Numbered from the stretch's first letter, positions 1 to 12,482 are shown. The stretch is 64,000 nt of DNA from Elephas maximus indicus (GCF_024166365.1 NC_064839.1:31384378-31448377), one strand, 5' to 3'. The notes: generated by a model not told the origin, from the sequence alone. A program made the numbers and translations.

Positions 1-79
1 ATACAAACTTTATTCTTGATCCAACTGTCACTCCTATCTCATGGCTTGGTTTCTCACAAGTGAAAATGTTGTTATTAGG

Positions 80-266
80 TGCCTTTGATTTGATCCCCAC
101 TCATAGTGATTCATGTGATAGAGTAGAATTGCCCCATAAGGTTTTCTAGGCTGTAATCTTTACGGGAGTGGATTTCTGGGTCTTTCTCAGGCAGAGCTGC
201 TAGCAGGGTTTGAACCACCAACCATTCAGTTTACACCAACCATTCATTGTGCCACCAGGACTCCTC
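80..266 (-). mobile_element. AfroSINE-type tRNA-derived SINE
   Basis: Inverse of the family pattern: tail side near 80 (CTCATAGTGATTC), body CCATAAGGTTTTCTAGGCTG, head side ending TGTGCCACCAGGACTCCT. Confidence 0.85.
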
Positions 267-267
267 A

Positions 268-419
268 AGTGCCATTATCAGCTCCTTTTGGAAGGGCTCT
301 CCCCACTTCGCACCGAAAGCCTTCTGCTATCCCAGCAAAGTTTTGCTGAAAGATTTCCATAAACTCCTGCAATCCATGTTTAGCAATGCCGGCATATTCT
401 TCCAACCCTAGATACCATT
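268..419 (-). pseudogene. Unidentified minus-strand open frame, second part beyond the LTR
   Basis: Open frame with GLEEYAGIAKHGLQEFMEIF, ending at a stop codon at 265-267 next to the SINE at 80-266. Orientation and position suggest it continues the frame at 854-1116. No homology recognised. Confidence 0.35.
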
Positions 420-853
420 TTTTATGGATTGAATTGTGTCCCCCCACCCCCACAAAAAAAATGTGTCAGAATCTTAACCGCTACAGCTGTGAATGTAATC
501 TCATTTGGAAATAGAGTTTTCTTTGTTATGTTAAGGAGGCCATGTCATTGTAGGGTGTGTCCTCGACTTAATCACTTCTGAGTTATAAGGAACAGCATAG
601 ACAGAGACAAGCAAGCAGAGAGGAAGTTAGATTGCCACATGAAGATCGCTAAGGAACCAAGGAACACTGTGGCTACAGAATCTGAAGGATAAAAGGAACT
701 TACCCCAAAGCCAACAGAGAGATAGAGCCTTCTCCTAGAGCCAGTGCCCTGAATTCAGGCTTCTAGCCTCCTGAACTGTGAGAAAATAAATTGTGTTTCT
801 TAAAACCATCCATTGTAGTATATCAGTTACAGCAGCATTAGGAAACTAAGACA
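420..853 (+). mobile_element. Solo LTR of ERVL/MaLR type, copy 1
   Basis: About 434 bp homologous along its length to the copy at 63196-63672. It starts near ATGGATTGAATTGTGTCCCC and ends GAAACTAAGACA. A poly(A) signal lies in GAGAAAATAAATT near 781-791. The layout is like mammalian MLT1-type LTRs. The first bases are degraded and no target duplication is clear. It is a non-coding remnant of an old endogenous retroelement. Confidence 0.7.
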
Positions 854-1116
854 GCCTCTTTCTCACCTGTTATGATGACATATTTATTTTTATCCAGGTC
901 TTCCACTGCCCAACCTCTCATGTACTTCTGACCATCTAATCCAGCATGAGGTTTAGTCCAGGAAATTATGGGAGATTGCCCAGAAGTCTCCTCCACAGCT
1001 TTGCTGTTAAAACATACATAAACTGGTGCTGGTCTCTTTCTTGCTACTTTCTCTCTACCTTTTCTTCCACTGGAAGAACTCCAGTATGGGCAATTGCACG
1101 TTATACAATTAATCAA
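854..1116 (-). pseudogene. Unidentified minus-strand open frame, part interrupted by an LTR
   Basis: Open on the minus strand from about 1116 to the LTR edge at 853, with plausible protein composition (NCPYWSSSSGRKGREK early, MRGWAVEDLDKNKYVIITG late). A second open stretch at 268-419 lies on the other side of the LTR in the same orientation. I do not recognise the family; it could be a retroviral or a processed-gene remnant. It is broken by the LTR and lacks a supported start or stop. Confidence 0.35.
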
Positions 1117-1239
1117 TTAACAGACACAGTGGCGTCAGTAGGGTTGGTACCACCCAGTGTGGTAACTCATGGTGTCATCCCCCCTCTCTACCCCGTGGAC
1201 CTCCTCCCGTACTGGACCATACACAATTCTCAGTAATAT

Positions 1240-2239
1240 TTTTTGCACTCGTGGTACTCATAAATCGTAAGTCCCATACATCGCTTTTCCTTTAATCACT
1301 GCTTAATTCTCAAAAGTTATTGATAATAGGTTCACAAATACTAATTACCACAATACTATAGCTAAAACACCAGAAAACTGTCCAAAATCAGTAACTATAA
1401 AAACACCGGAAGCAACAAAAATAATAGCACCTAGTGTATGCAGAGGAAACCACATGATTCGAAGCAATTATATTATTACAAGTGGGTAATCATGACAGCT
1501 CTGACCGGAGCACATTAGAAGGTTCAAAAGGTAAATTAGCATAGAGTTTTACCCTTGTAGGTATATTGATACATGAAAGCTGGGCTTATGAAAAATGTTT
1601 TTGTTGCTACAACTAAGTACAGGGATATTTTTATAGACAGTCACTTTGGTGTCACCCCCCTCTGGCGGTGTCACCTTGTGTGGTCCACACCCCATCCTCC
1701 AGAGATGCCACTAAACAGACAGGTATTGAGTGTCTGCCACATGAAAAATATAATGTCAACTCCACGGGAAATTCAGAGAAGGAAAAACTGGTGTCCTTAC
1801 CCCCCAGAGATGGAATAGTCTAGCAAGGAAGAGAAGACAGGCTTGAGTAGCATCTATACTAAAAGGATAGCATGATAAGGGATGCAGAGGCAAGAAGTAA
1901 GGAAAGTAGCGTTTATTAAGTCCCAAACCTATGCTAAAAAACTAGGCACGTACAAATCTGCTACAGAAAAATAAAGCCAAGGACTGGAAAGAACTCTGTA
2001 AACACTCTCAACTGTGTTTATTTGTATAGAAATCTTAGAAAGATAAATGAAAACTGAATGCAGTGGGGGAGGGGTGGATTTGGAGCAGAATTTCCAAAAT
2101 TTAAGCTTAAGGAGTAGACGTTTATGTAGATAAAATCAAAGCGATAAGGTAAGCTAATGGAGGTCACATATGGAAAACAGCCTTCACTCATCCCCAGATT
2201 CAGTATACTATGCCTTTGCTCTAGGAAGAAAATAATTCC
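1240..2239. other. Stretch without assigned gene
   Basis: AT-rich and mostly unassigned. It contains GGTGTCACCCCCCTCTGGCG near 1649, which echoes a similar motif near 1171. No coding signal that I trust. Confidence 0.4.
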
Positions 2240-3439
2240 AAGGCTGTCTGAAATGGTGGAATAAGGAGCTCAGTGGACCCTTTCCCCAGCAAAGTACAAA
2301 TTAACTCGTGAAAATTATAAAACAAACAAATAAACAAAAAAAACCAATCATTTAAAGTACCTGGAAATTGTTGTAAGGACATATTTAAGTGAAGAAACAT
2401 TCATTCAAAAAATCTGATAAATTACAGTAAGAAAAATGAGAGTCCGTGGCATATGAGCCACAACTTGCTCCCTGGCCCCACTGCGCCCTCCACCTCACCT
2501 CCAGCCTCGATTCAGCTCCACGTTACTGAAACTCTACCCCGGACACTCTAGCGTGGGCAGATACGGCCGAGAAGATGGAGGTTCCCTTTTCCCCCAGCTC
2601 ACAGTCTGGGAATACCGTTTCACTTCAGGACAGGTAGGCTGCCTGAATTTTTCATCTCCACACCCCCAACCCCTGAGCCCCAGGTTGCAAAGGCTCTTTC
2701 TACTCAAGAGCTGCTAAGAGGTTTAGGCTCTCATCCTCCATCCAGCCTCACTCCTGGCACCAAGAGCCAAGAATGCTAGGCCCTATTACCTCTGCCCCAG
2801 CATGCTCAGAGGGTGGAGATTTCATACTCGAAGGGGTGAGCTGTAAAAATCAGAGCCTTCCACTCTGGGTAGTGCCCATTTATTGAGCAGGAGTGTTCAT
2901 CCAGGAAAAGTAGGCTCCTGCCACCAGTTCTGTTGCCACGGTGTAAGAGTACCACCAAGGGGAAAGGTAGGCCTCAGGGCCAAGAGCTTTGCATTTCTGA
3001 CTTTATTTGCACAGAGTGTGGATAACTCTACTCCTATGGGTATTGTAGAGAATGCTGGAGGTCTTGGTGCAGAGCAATTAAGAGAAGGCTGGTAGCTCCA
3101 TGACACAAGCAAAATGGCAAAGCAGCCAGAATTTTAATAGCAAGAATCAAGGAGAAAGATAACTAAGAAGAGTCCTTCCAGGATCATGGTCAACGCTGGG
3201 GATCACAGTAAATGCTAGGCTGCACTCACTCAGGAATAATCAAAGCAGGATGTGTGCTAGATTTGAATGCAGTCTCTAATCCACACATTGATCCATCAAC
3301 ACAGGGTGGAAGCCTCATAGGACCAAGGACCTTCAACTCAACCTCTGACCAAACACTGACAACGATAAGCTACTCTGACTCAGAGACAACCCCTGGGGAA
3401 CCAGGACACAGACAAGAAAAAGAAATAAAAGGCATTCAG
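2240..3439 (+). mobile_element. Probable L1 5' region
   Basis: The opening (TGGTGGAATAAGGAGCTCAG near 2250 and the lysine-rich A-rich stretch after it) resembles L1 5' UTRs, and the orientation agrees with the adjoining ORF2 piece. ORF1 and most of ORF2 would be deleted. The assignment is by resemblance only. Confidence 0.45.
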
Positions 3440-3773
3440 ATTTGAGAGGAAGAAGTAAAAGTATCTCTATTTGCAGATGACATGATCTTGTATATAAAAA
3501 TCTTAGGTAACCCACTAAAAACTATTAGAACTAATAAACCAATTCAGTGAAGTCAAAAGGCACAAGATCAATGTAAAAAGTCAATTGTATTTCTGCACAC
3601 TAGCCATGAACACTTCTAAAATTAAATCAAGAGAAAAAAACTATTTACAATGGCATCAAAAAGAATAAAATAACTAAAAATACATTTCTTAAAAGAAATG
3701 CAAGATCTGTACACTGAAAACTATAAAATATTGCAGAAAACAAAAAAAAAAAAGAAGACCTAAATAAATGGAA
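3440..3773 (+). mobile_element. L1 ORF2 fragment (reverse transcriptase)
   Basis: Broken L1 ORF2 with the catalytic box FADDM at 3470-3484 and the following L1-typical ILYIKILGNP stretch. It ends at the RTE insertion; L1-like sequence resumes at 6897-6945 (ATAAATAGAAAGA then an A-run). The pair is one L1 copy split by the RTE. Confidence 0.85.
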
Positions 3774-6700
3774 CCCCCACGTGTCCGTCAGTTTTGTTGT
3801 ATTGAGGGTGTTTGTGTGTTGCTGTGATGCTGGAAGCTATGTCACCGGTATTCAGATACCAGCAGGGTCACCCATGACAGACAGGTTTCAGCTGAGCTTC
3901 CAAACTAAGACTGGGAAGGAGGACCTGGCGGTCTACTTCTGAAAAAAAATTGGCCAGTAAAAACCTTATGAATAGCACCAGGACATTGTCTGATATAGTG
4001 CCAGAAGATAAGCCACCAAGGTTTGAAGGCACTCAAGAGATGACTGGGTTAGAGTTGCCTCCTCAAAGTAGAGTCGACCTTAATGATGTGGATGGAGTAA
4101 AGCTTTTGGGGCCTTCATTTGCTGATGTGGCACTACTCAAAATGAGAAGACATAGCTGCAAACATCCGTTAATAACTGGAACCTGGAATGTACTAAGTAT
4201 GAATCTAGGAAAATTGGAAACTGTCAAAAATGAAATAGAATGCATAAAGATCGATATCCTAGGCATTAGAGAGCTGAAATGGGCTGGTATTGGCCATTTT
4301 GAATCAGGCAAGTTTATGGTCTACTATGCCTGGAATGACAGCTTGAAGAGGAATGGGATTGCATTCACTGTCAAAAAGAACATTTCAAGATCTATCCTGA
4401 AGTACTACACTGTCAGTGATTGGATAATATCCATATATCTACAAGGAAGACCAGTTTTACTACAACTATTATTCAAATTTACACACCAACCTCTAAGGAC
4501 ACAGATGAAGAAACTGAAGATTTTTACCAGCTTCTACAGCCTGAAATTGATTGAACATGCAATCAGGATGCATTGATAATTACTGGTGATTGGAATGCAA
4601 AAGTTGGAAACAAAGAAGAAGGATTGGAAGTTGGAAAGAATGGCCTTGGTGATAGAAGCAATGCCAGAGATCAAAATGGTAGAATTTTGCAAGACCAATG
4701 ATTTCATTGCAAATACCTTTTTTCACCAACATAAGCGGCTACTATACACATGGACCTTGCCAGATGGAATACACAGGAATAAAATCGACTACATCTGTGG
4801 AAAGAGATGATGGGAAAGCTTAATATTATCAGGCAGAAGGCGGCCAGGGGCCAACTGTGGAACAGACCATCAATTGCTCATATGGAAGTTCAAGTTGAAA
4901 TTGAAGAAAATTAGAACAAGTCAACGAGAGCCACAGAACAACCTTGGGTATATCCCACCTGATTTTAGAGACCATCTCAAGAACAGATTTGATGTGTTGA
5001 ACACTGATGACCAAAGACCAGATGAGCTGTTGAATCACATAAGGAGATCACACATGAAGAAAGCAAGAGGTCATTAAAAAGACAGGAAAGAAAGAAAAGG
5101 CCAAAATGGATTTCAGAAGAGACTCTGAAACTTGCTTTTGAATGTCAAAAGGAAGAAATGATGAAGTAAAAGAACTGAACAGAAGATTTCAAAGGGTGAC
5201 ACAAGAAGACAAAGTAAAATATTATAACGACATGTGCAAAGAGCTGGAAATAGAAAACTAAAAGGGAAGAACACATATTACTCGAGCTAAAAGAACTGAA
5301 GGAAAAAGTCAAGAATCGAGTTGCAAGAGTGAAGAATTTCATGCGGAAAACATCTAATGACTCAGGAAGCATCAAAAGAAGATGGAGGAAATACACAGAC
5401 TCCTATCAAAAATAACTGGTCGACGTTCAACCATTTCAAGAGGTAGCATATGATTGAGAACTGATGATACTGAAGGAAGAAGTCCAAGCAGCACTGAAGG
5501 TGTTGGTGAAAAACAAGGCTCCAGGAATTGATAGAGTATCAATTGAAAAGGGGCGCATCACTGGAAGCAATTTCTTCCAAATGGCCAACCGACTGAAAGA
5601 GATCCATATTTAGGCCTATTCCCAAGAAAGGTGATCCAACCTAATGTGGAAATTATCAAACAATATCATTAATATCACATGCAAGTAAAATTTTGCTGAA
5701 GATCATTCAAAAGTGGCTGCAACAGTATATCGGCAGGGAACTGCCAGAATTTCAGGCTGGGTTCAGAAGAGAATATGGAACCAGGAATATCATTGCTGAT
5801 GTCAGATGGATCCTGGCTGAAAGCAGAGAATAGCGGAAAGATGTTTACCTGTGTTTTACTGACTATGCAAGGGCATTCATCTGTGTGGATCATAACAAAT
5901 TATGGATAACATTGTGAAGAATGGGAATTCCAGAACACTTAATTATGCTCATGAGGAACCTGTACATAGATCAAGAGGCGGTTGTTCGAAAAAAGCAAGG
6001 GGTCAGGAAATGTGTGCATTAGGGTTGTATCCTTTCACCATACCTATTGAATCTCTATTCTGAGCAAATAATCCAAGTCGCTTGACTGTATGAAGAAGAA
6101 CAGGGCATCGGGATTGGAGGAAGACTCATTAACAACCTACATTATGCAGGTGACACAATTTTGGTTGCTGAAAGTGAAGAGGTCTTGAAGCACTTACTGA
6201 TGAAGATCAAAGACCACAGCCTTAAGTATGGATTATACCTTAACTTAAAGAAAACAATAATCCTCACAATTGGACCAATAAGCAACATTGTGATAAACTG
6301 AGAAAAGGTTGAAGTTGTCAAGGATTTCATTTTACTTGGATCCACAATCAACATCCATGGAAGTAGCAGTCAAGAAATCAAAAGACGCATTGTGTTGGGC
6401 AAATTTTCTGGAAAAGACCTTTTTAAAATGTTGAAAAGCAAAGATGTCACCTTGAAGACTAAGGCACGCCTGACCTAAGTCATGGTATTTTCAATCACAT
6501 CATAAGCATGGGAAAGCTGGACAATGAATAAAGAAGACCGAAGAAAAATTGATGCCATTGAATTGTGGTGTTGGCGAAGAATATTGAATATACCATGGAC
6601 TGCCAAAAGAATGAACAAATATGTCTTGGACAAAGTACAACCAGAATACTTCTTAGAAGCAAGGATGGTAAGACTACATCTTACATACTTTGGACATATT

Positions 6701-6896
6701 ATCAGGAGGGATCAGTCCCTAGAGAAGGACATCGTGCTTCGTGAATGAGTAGGATTGACACAGTGGCTACAACAATGGGCTGGCTCAGGCATAACAATGA
6801 TTGTGAGCATGACACAGGACCTGGCAGTGTTTCATTCTGTAGTACATAGGGTTGCTATTAGTTGGAACCAAGTTGACGGCACCTAACAACAACAAC
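3774..6896 (+). mobile_element. Nearly full-length RTE-clade LINE (BovB-like), dead
   Basis: About 3.1 kb, the usual size of an RTE element. The apurinic endonuclease domain starts near 4175 (TGTWNVLSMN) in the 3950-4576 open frame and continues in another frame at 4585 (GDWNAKVG). Reverse transcriptase segments follow: KNKAPGID near 5510, ELPEFQAGFRRE near 5740, and the catalytic box near 6143, which reads YAGD instead of YADD. The C-terminal part at 6524-6748 contains KEDRRKIDAIELWCWRRILN and LTYFGHIIRRDQS. Frameshifts and stops break the frame repeatedly. The 3' tail ends in a CAA repeat and matches AfroSINE tails. Target duplications AAATAAATGGAA (3762-3773) and AAATAAATAGAA (6897-6908) show insertion into an L1. 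Confidence 0.9.
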
Positions 6897-6945
6897 AAAT
6901 AAATAGAAAGAGATCCACGGGAAAAAAAAAAAAAAAACTTCTTCA

Positions 6946-8399
6946 AAGTTGCATCCCAGGCTCAGAGGGCTGGTAAAATTTAGGAACAAACAAGAAAAAG
7001 AATTAAAAGCAACAATAACTGAGCAATCCAAATTAATTGCAAACTATCGCAAGTCCTTTCTAACATATCTTGCATGTAGACCACAACAATGCAGCTTAAA
7101 ATACCACTTTTCTCTTCTCTACCACTATAACTACATCTCTCTCTTCAACACAACCCTGAATATTTCTTCTCTAGTCCCATCCTAAGACCTTCATTTTCTT
7201 TTCTGCCTTCCACTTTCCTCCTTATTTTCCACCACAAAAATCCCAAAGAACCAGTTTTGCCATGTAGGCTGTTCCTTGGAGGGTGGAATTGGTGATGAAA
7301 CTGAGACGGTAAAGGCAGAATCTATTGAGCTGAGGTCAATCACTTCTATCATCTGTGGTTCATCACACAGGTTTCTGGGCTTCTGAGTTCAGTTTTAGCC
7401 TCTCTCCTGGAGCTAGCTCTTCGGTACTGACCAGGCTGGCTCTTAAGGAGTCCCTGGGTGGCTCAGATGGCTAAGTCCTGGGATACTAACCAAAACGAGG
7501 GCAATTCAAACTCACCAAGAGGCTCCTCGGAAGTAAGGCCTGGCGATCTGCTTTGGAAAGGTCACAGCCTTGAAAACCCTACAGAGCACAGTTCTACTCT
7601 ACACAGAAGAAGTCGCCAAGAGTCGGAATTGAATCGATGGCAGCAAACAACTACGGTGCAAGGCTCTAAACGCGTTTCTGCTCTAGTCACAAGGCAAAGT
7701 CCCCAGCCCTACTGGAAGAATTTATTTCCTTAAATTTAAGATAAACTGAAACAAAAGCACGAGACTACAGGCACTGATAGAAGAAGGTCCCTTTCTGTCT
7801 ACGCCAGGAGCTCTCCTTGCGCAAGGACTGCTGGGGTCAAGCCTGCCAAACTCAGTAAAACAGCACAAACAGGTGATGAAAATTCATTCATATCATCTGT
7901 ATCAACAGATGCAGTAACCTTTCTGCCCCCCCAAATGCCAGGTGGGCCTAAGAGTGATGAATGCGTACATAAAGAAAATGAGCCCTCCCACACTCGGACT
8001 GAAGGAGAGCTACCTAATGGCCAGCACTTTGGCACCAACACCTTCATTTGCCCATTTAAGCGATTCAAGCGTTTAAGCAAATTCCTCTCCAGGATATGTT
8101 GGCCTATCTGTTGCTTAGAGTAGGAAGCAGATGGAGTGTAGTTTATGGTTCAATCAGGAATCCAAATTAAAGTCATTGGCTTGTTCTTAATGGGATTAAT
8201 GGGAGTTGAGGACTGCATTCTGGCAGCTTGAGAAGCTGCCTGGTCTTGGCAGTAGGCGCACCCTATGTTAAGTACACATAGGTGTGCCAAGCGACTAAGT
8301 CCCCACCTTCTGGGGTTTAGGATCGAGACCAGGAAGGCTGCTGGGAGGATAGCATGGGATGAAGACACTTGTGTTTACTAATGTCTAAAAGGCTTTGTA
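6946..8399. other. Stretch without assigned gene apart from one SINE
   Basis: No recognisable exon or repeat besides the SINE at 7447-7652. Short open frames only. Confidence 0.4.
7447..7652 (+). mobile_element. AfroSINE-type SINE, RTE-body subfamily
   Basis: Starts GGAGTCCCTGGGTGGCTCAG. The body contains CTGGCGATCTGCTTTGG, the variant related to the RTE 5' region. The tail GAGTCGGAATTGAATCGATG is preserved. Confidence 0.88.
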
Positions 8400-9850
8400 A
8401 ACTAAAACCTTTTTTTTTTTTTAATTTATTCTATTGATCTGCAGTTTATATACAGTAAATTTTACACTTTTGAGTGCATGGTTCTGTGAGTCTTGACACA
8501 AATAGACAGTTGCATAAGGACCCCCATTGTCAAGACAAAAACAAAGTTCCCTATACCGCATTGTGGTCAATTCCTCCCTCTACCCCAAGCCTTGGCAACC
8601 ACTGGTCTGCTCACTGTGCCTATAGCTTTGTCTTTGCAAGGTCACATAAATGAAATCCTGCTGCATGTAGACTTTTGAGGCTGGCGTCTTTCAATGAGAA
8701 CAATTATATTTAAAATTCATCCATGTGGAGTGCATCAATAATTTATTCTTTTTATTGGGTGAAGCCTGCTTAAAGCTGTGATGTGGTATCAGTGATTATT
8801 TTTAGTGATTATGAATAAAGTCCAATGCACCTTTGCCCGCAGTTTCTTGTGTGAACACAGGTTTTTATTTCTCTTGGGTAAATGCTTAGGAGTGAGTATA
8901 TTAACTTTATGAGAAACTGTCAAAAGTTTTTCCAAACTGGTTGTATTGCTTTGTATCCAACCAGCACTGTATGAGGGTTTGAGTTGCTCCAGGTTCTCAC
9001 CAACACTTTTGGTATTCTTTGTTATTTACTCTTTTATATGACCTATTCTAATGGGTTTGTAGTGACATCGCTTTGAGGTTTTAATCTGCATTTCCCTAAT
9101 AACTAAGGAGGAGCCCTGTGGCACAATGGTTAATGTGCTCAGCTGCTAACTGAAAGGTCAGTGGTCCAAATCCACCAGCTGTTTCTTGGGAGAAAAATGT
9201 GGCAGTCTGCTTCAGTAAAGATTACAACCTTGGAAACTGCATGGGGCAGTTCTACTCTGTTCTGTAGGGTCTCTGTGAGTCACAACTTACTCGATGGCAA
9301 GAAGTTTTCATGACTAATACTGTTAAGTATCTTTCCATGTGTTTATTTGCCATCCGTGTATCTTTTTTAATGAAGTATTCCTTTAGATCTTTTGTCTATT
9401 TTTAATCAGGTTGTTTGTTTTCTAATTGATGAGTTTTAACTGTGCCTTAGGGTTTCGCGATGATGCAAGTTCTTTATCAGGTAAGTGATTGCAAATCTTT
9501 TCTGTGAGCCTGTGGCTTGTCTTTTCATTCTTGTAACAATTTCTTTTGAGGAGCAGAAATTTTTAATTTTTGATGAAGTCTAGTTTATCATTTTTTTTTT
9601 CTTTTAAGGATCATGCTAAAAAATATTTACTTAACCCGAGGTCACAGTATTTCCTCCTGTATGTTCTAGACATTTCATAGTTTTAGGTCTTACATTTAGG
9701 TCAGTTATTAACATTGAGTTAATTTTTGCCTAAGGTATTAAGTATGGATTGAAGTTCATTTGTATGTGTGTGTGTGGATATTTTTGTTAGAACTGAGGTC
9801 TTGATTTTGCTGTCATTGTTTCTATTCATTCACTGAAAAAATTTATCATT
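8400..9850 (-). mobile_element. Old L1 3' region, split by a SINE
   Basis: Minus-strand L1 typical text such as TTCTTGTGTGAACACAGG, CTTGGGTAAATGCTTAGGAG, CTGCATTTCCCTAATAACTA and, after the SINE, TTTGATGAAGTCTAGTTTAT. No open frame survives. Confidence 0.8.
9107..9309 (+). mobile_element. AfroSINE-type SINE inside an L1
   Basis: Starts GGAGGAGCCCTGTGGCACAA and ends at TACTCGATGGCAAGAAG. It is inserted in the minus L1 at 8400-9850. Flanks AACTAA and GACTAA look like the target duplication. Confidence 0.88.
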
Positions 9851-9904
9851 TAATTTAATTTCTATTAGTAACATTTAATTTCATTGTTACTTTTCTTCTT
9901 CATC

Positions 9905-9942
9905 TTTGCCTCCTTCTCCTCCTCCTCCTCCTCCTGCTTCTT
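9905..9942. repeat. (CTC)n trinucleotide repeat
   Basis: Short run of CTC units within a pyrimidine-rich stretch after the old L1. Confidence 0.75.
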
Positions 9943-11327
9943 CCTCTTACTACATTGAACAATAAGAAATCACAAATACTTGGCCCTTCTAACCTACAAA
10001 ACAATAATTGTTAAGCTGGGAGGTCCCTTCTTACCAAAATGACTTTTAACAACTTCATATACACTGTGAACTGATTTTTTTTTTTTTTTGTGGTTTCCTT
10101 TTCTTTCAGTTTCTTGTTTGCCTAGAGTTTTCAATTTAAAACAGGAATATAATTTTAGCACTTACAAATGTGAAGACTTGAAGGCATAAGTTTCGAAGGA
10201 ATTTGTAAGATAATGAATGTATGAGAAACTACCACTTAGGTGGCCAACATTCCTGAGTTACCTCCTCTCGTAAATCACAAGATGAAGTCACGGAGCAGCT
10301 ACAGGGGCAGACCTTATGGAAAGACGAGTTGAATGGTAGCTGTCAAATTTCCCCCTTTTATGGCGATTTGTAAAAATGAGCAACACCTCCTGAAAATGCA
10401 GGGTTGAATAATCAAATATGTTCTGCAAGAGAAGCAAAAAGGCAAACTATTAAGAATTTTGATGTTAAAGTCCCATTTGGTTCTTTTTTTAGCGGAAGGA
10501 AAAACAAAACCGGGTTCTCCTAAAACAGGGCTACAATGAAATATTAATTGTGACATTAAGAAATATAGGTATTTAGGCCTTTAATAAACCCCCTCAACCC
10601 TAACATTGCTGGGTTTGGTGAGAATATGTAGATTTGGAAAGAAAATGGAAGGACCCTTGGATTCTAGTCTAATTCCCCACAATACATATAAGCAACATCC
10701 CTAATCGGTGATTATACAGCATCTCTTTGATTACCTCCAGTTATGGGGAGCTTATTATCTTACAAAGACATAAATCCTATGTCTTATATGTTCTACCTTA
10801 CACTGAGGATGAATTTATCTTATTACCACTCCCACCCAGTAGTCCTGTGGGACCACCTGGAGGAAGCCTAACCCCAACACAGAGGATAATCTTTGAGATT
10901 GTTGTTAGGCAGGTTTATTTTCTAGTCAGGCCTCTGGCCTTTACACTTGTGAAATGAGGCCCCTTACCATTTAGGTGAAATGTTAATTCATCGATACTTC
11001 TTTGACAGCTATTCATACCTAGAATTCATTCTTCAGTTGTGGTGTGGCCAGGGCACAGAGAGCTAATATCTCCTTCTATATTCCTCTGGACAAATAAAGG
11101 ATTGTTCTTGGAAGACTATAAAGAGAAGATGTTAATGCATACTGAAAGCTCTGTGACAGTTGTCTGCAGTAAACTGCAGGCAGAGCTTCTATTGCTCAAG
11201 GTGCCTGTCTTGTCTCCTCTGTATCCCTCTTTTCTCTAAGAAACGCTTTCTGTTTAGTACAATATGGCTACCTCTTCCTCGCACATGCTGTGTGACTTAG
11301 GTTTGTCTAACGAAAATATGTCACCCT
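9943..11327. other. Stretch without assigned gene
   Basis: Unique-looking sequence with a T-run at 10075-10089. No exon or repeat recognised. Confidence 0.4.
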
Positions 11328-12110
11328 CGTTACGGGGCAGGGCTTCCCAGCTCGAGACTGAGCCCTTCTTAGGTTCTTACCTTCTTATGACTATGAATGA
11401 CCAGGAGAGACTCAGCGGTTCCACATAAACAAAGGGTTATTAGGGACACAGTAAAAGGCTCGAGAAGGAGAGGGGTTTCCACTTTCGCTAGCCTCCGGTC
11501 TCTCACTGAACAAAGATTTCTCCAGAGCTTATAAAAGTTTTTAGGGGGGGAGGAGGCATTATCTTTATTCATTAGATAGGTGGAGCTTTCCAGGAGAAGG
11601 GGCGGGATTATGAAAATCAAATGCGTCAGCAGTTAGAATTCAAGATGGACTTTCTCACAGAGGTGGCTGGAACCAAGATGGAGTCTGTCATGAAGGCTGC
11701 TGGGATGTCGAACAGGACTTGTTCTGGGATGTTGTGCATGCGTGATGCCTCTGGACCTTGGTTTGAGCCCCGGGGAGGGGTCCCTGCTCATGTTTGTGAA
11801 AGGTCATTCATAGGCCACATTGATGTTTACTGTGCATGTTCTGCACCTGATGAGGCCTTGAAAAACAACTCAGGAGGATTATCAGTAATTTATAGCTGGT
11901 CAAGCACACAGGGCTTTGAAATGTGGCCAATTATCTTGTCGAAGCACCTAGTTTGCTAATCACAAATAGTTTTTGGGTGCCAGCAGCAAAAGTTGTATGG
12001 TGGTCTGCACTTAGGTTTAGATTCAGAGACTATTACACCTGGTCAAGCACACAGGGTCTTGAAATGTAGCCTTTATTTAATTCAGCCAGCCCGATCTCTT
12101 CCTTGTGTCA
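11328..12110 (-). mobile_element. Solo LTR, class I-like family, copy 1
   Basis: About 783 bp, matching the copy at 19746-20573 in inverse orientation through the poly(A)/R-U5 part, the mid part and the duplicated U3 module (TGTGCTTGACCAG). No retroviral genes flank it. Target duplication is not preserved. The 112-codon plus-strand frame inside is antisense and not credible as a gene. Confidence 0.75.
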
Positions 12111-12198
12111 GGCCCACAGGAAATGGCTTGGGGACTGCCATGTACTCCAAGCCAGCCCAAGTATTCTCTTGAATTTTGCTGGAACCATCAAGGCAGAG

Positions 12199-12374
12199 GA
12201 AACCCTGGTGGCGTAGTGGTTAAGTGCTAAGGCTGCCTACCAAAAGATCGGCAGTTTAAGTCCACCAGGTGCTCCTTGGAAACTCTATGGGGCAGTTCTA
12301 CTCTGTCCTATAGGGTCGCTGTGAGTCGGAATTGACTTGAAGGCAGTGGGTTTGGTTTTTTTTTTTTTTTTTAG
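12199..12374 (+). mobile_element. AfroSINE-type SINE with 10-bp target duplication
   Basis: Short-body subfamily (ACCAGGTGCTCCTTGGAAAC), ending GGGTTTGG plus a T-run. CAAGGCAGAG flanks it at 12189-12198 and 12375-12384. Confidence 0.92.
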
Positions 12375-12482
12375 CAAGGCAGAGATGCTCTGTTTTTGTC
12401 TGGCATTGTGGACTTGACTCATTGTGAAAACCTGGTCCTCTTGGAGGCCATCATTTCTTCCTCATAGATGAGGAATAAATCT

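Noticed and set aside
3950..4576. A 208-codon open frame as a host gene
   Set aside because: It encodes the start region and endonuclease part of a broken RTE LINE.
11621..11959. A 112-codon plus-strand open frame
   Set aside because: It lies antisense inside an LTR, and the related LTR at 19746-20573 also gives chance frames. No homology.
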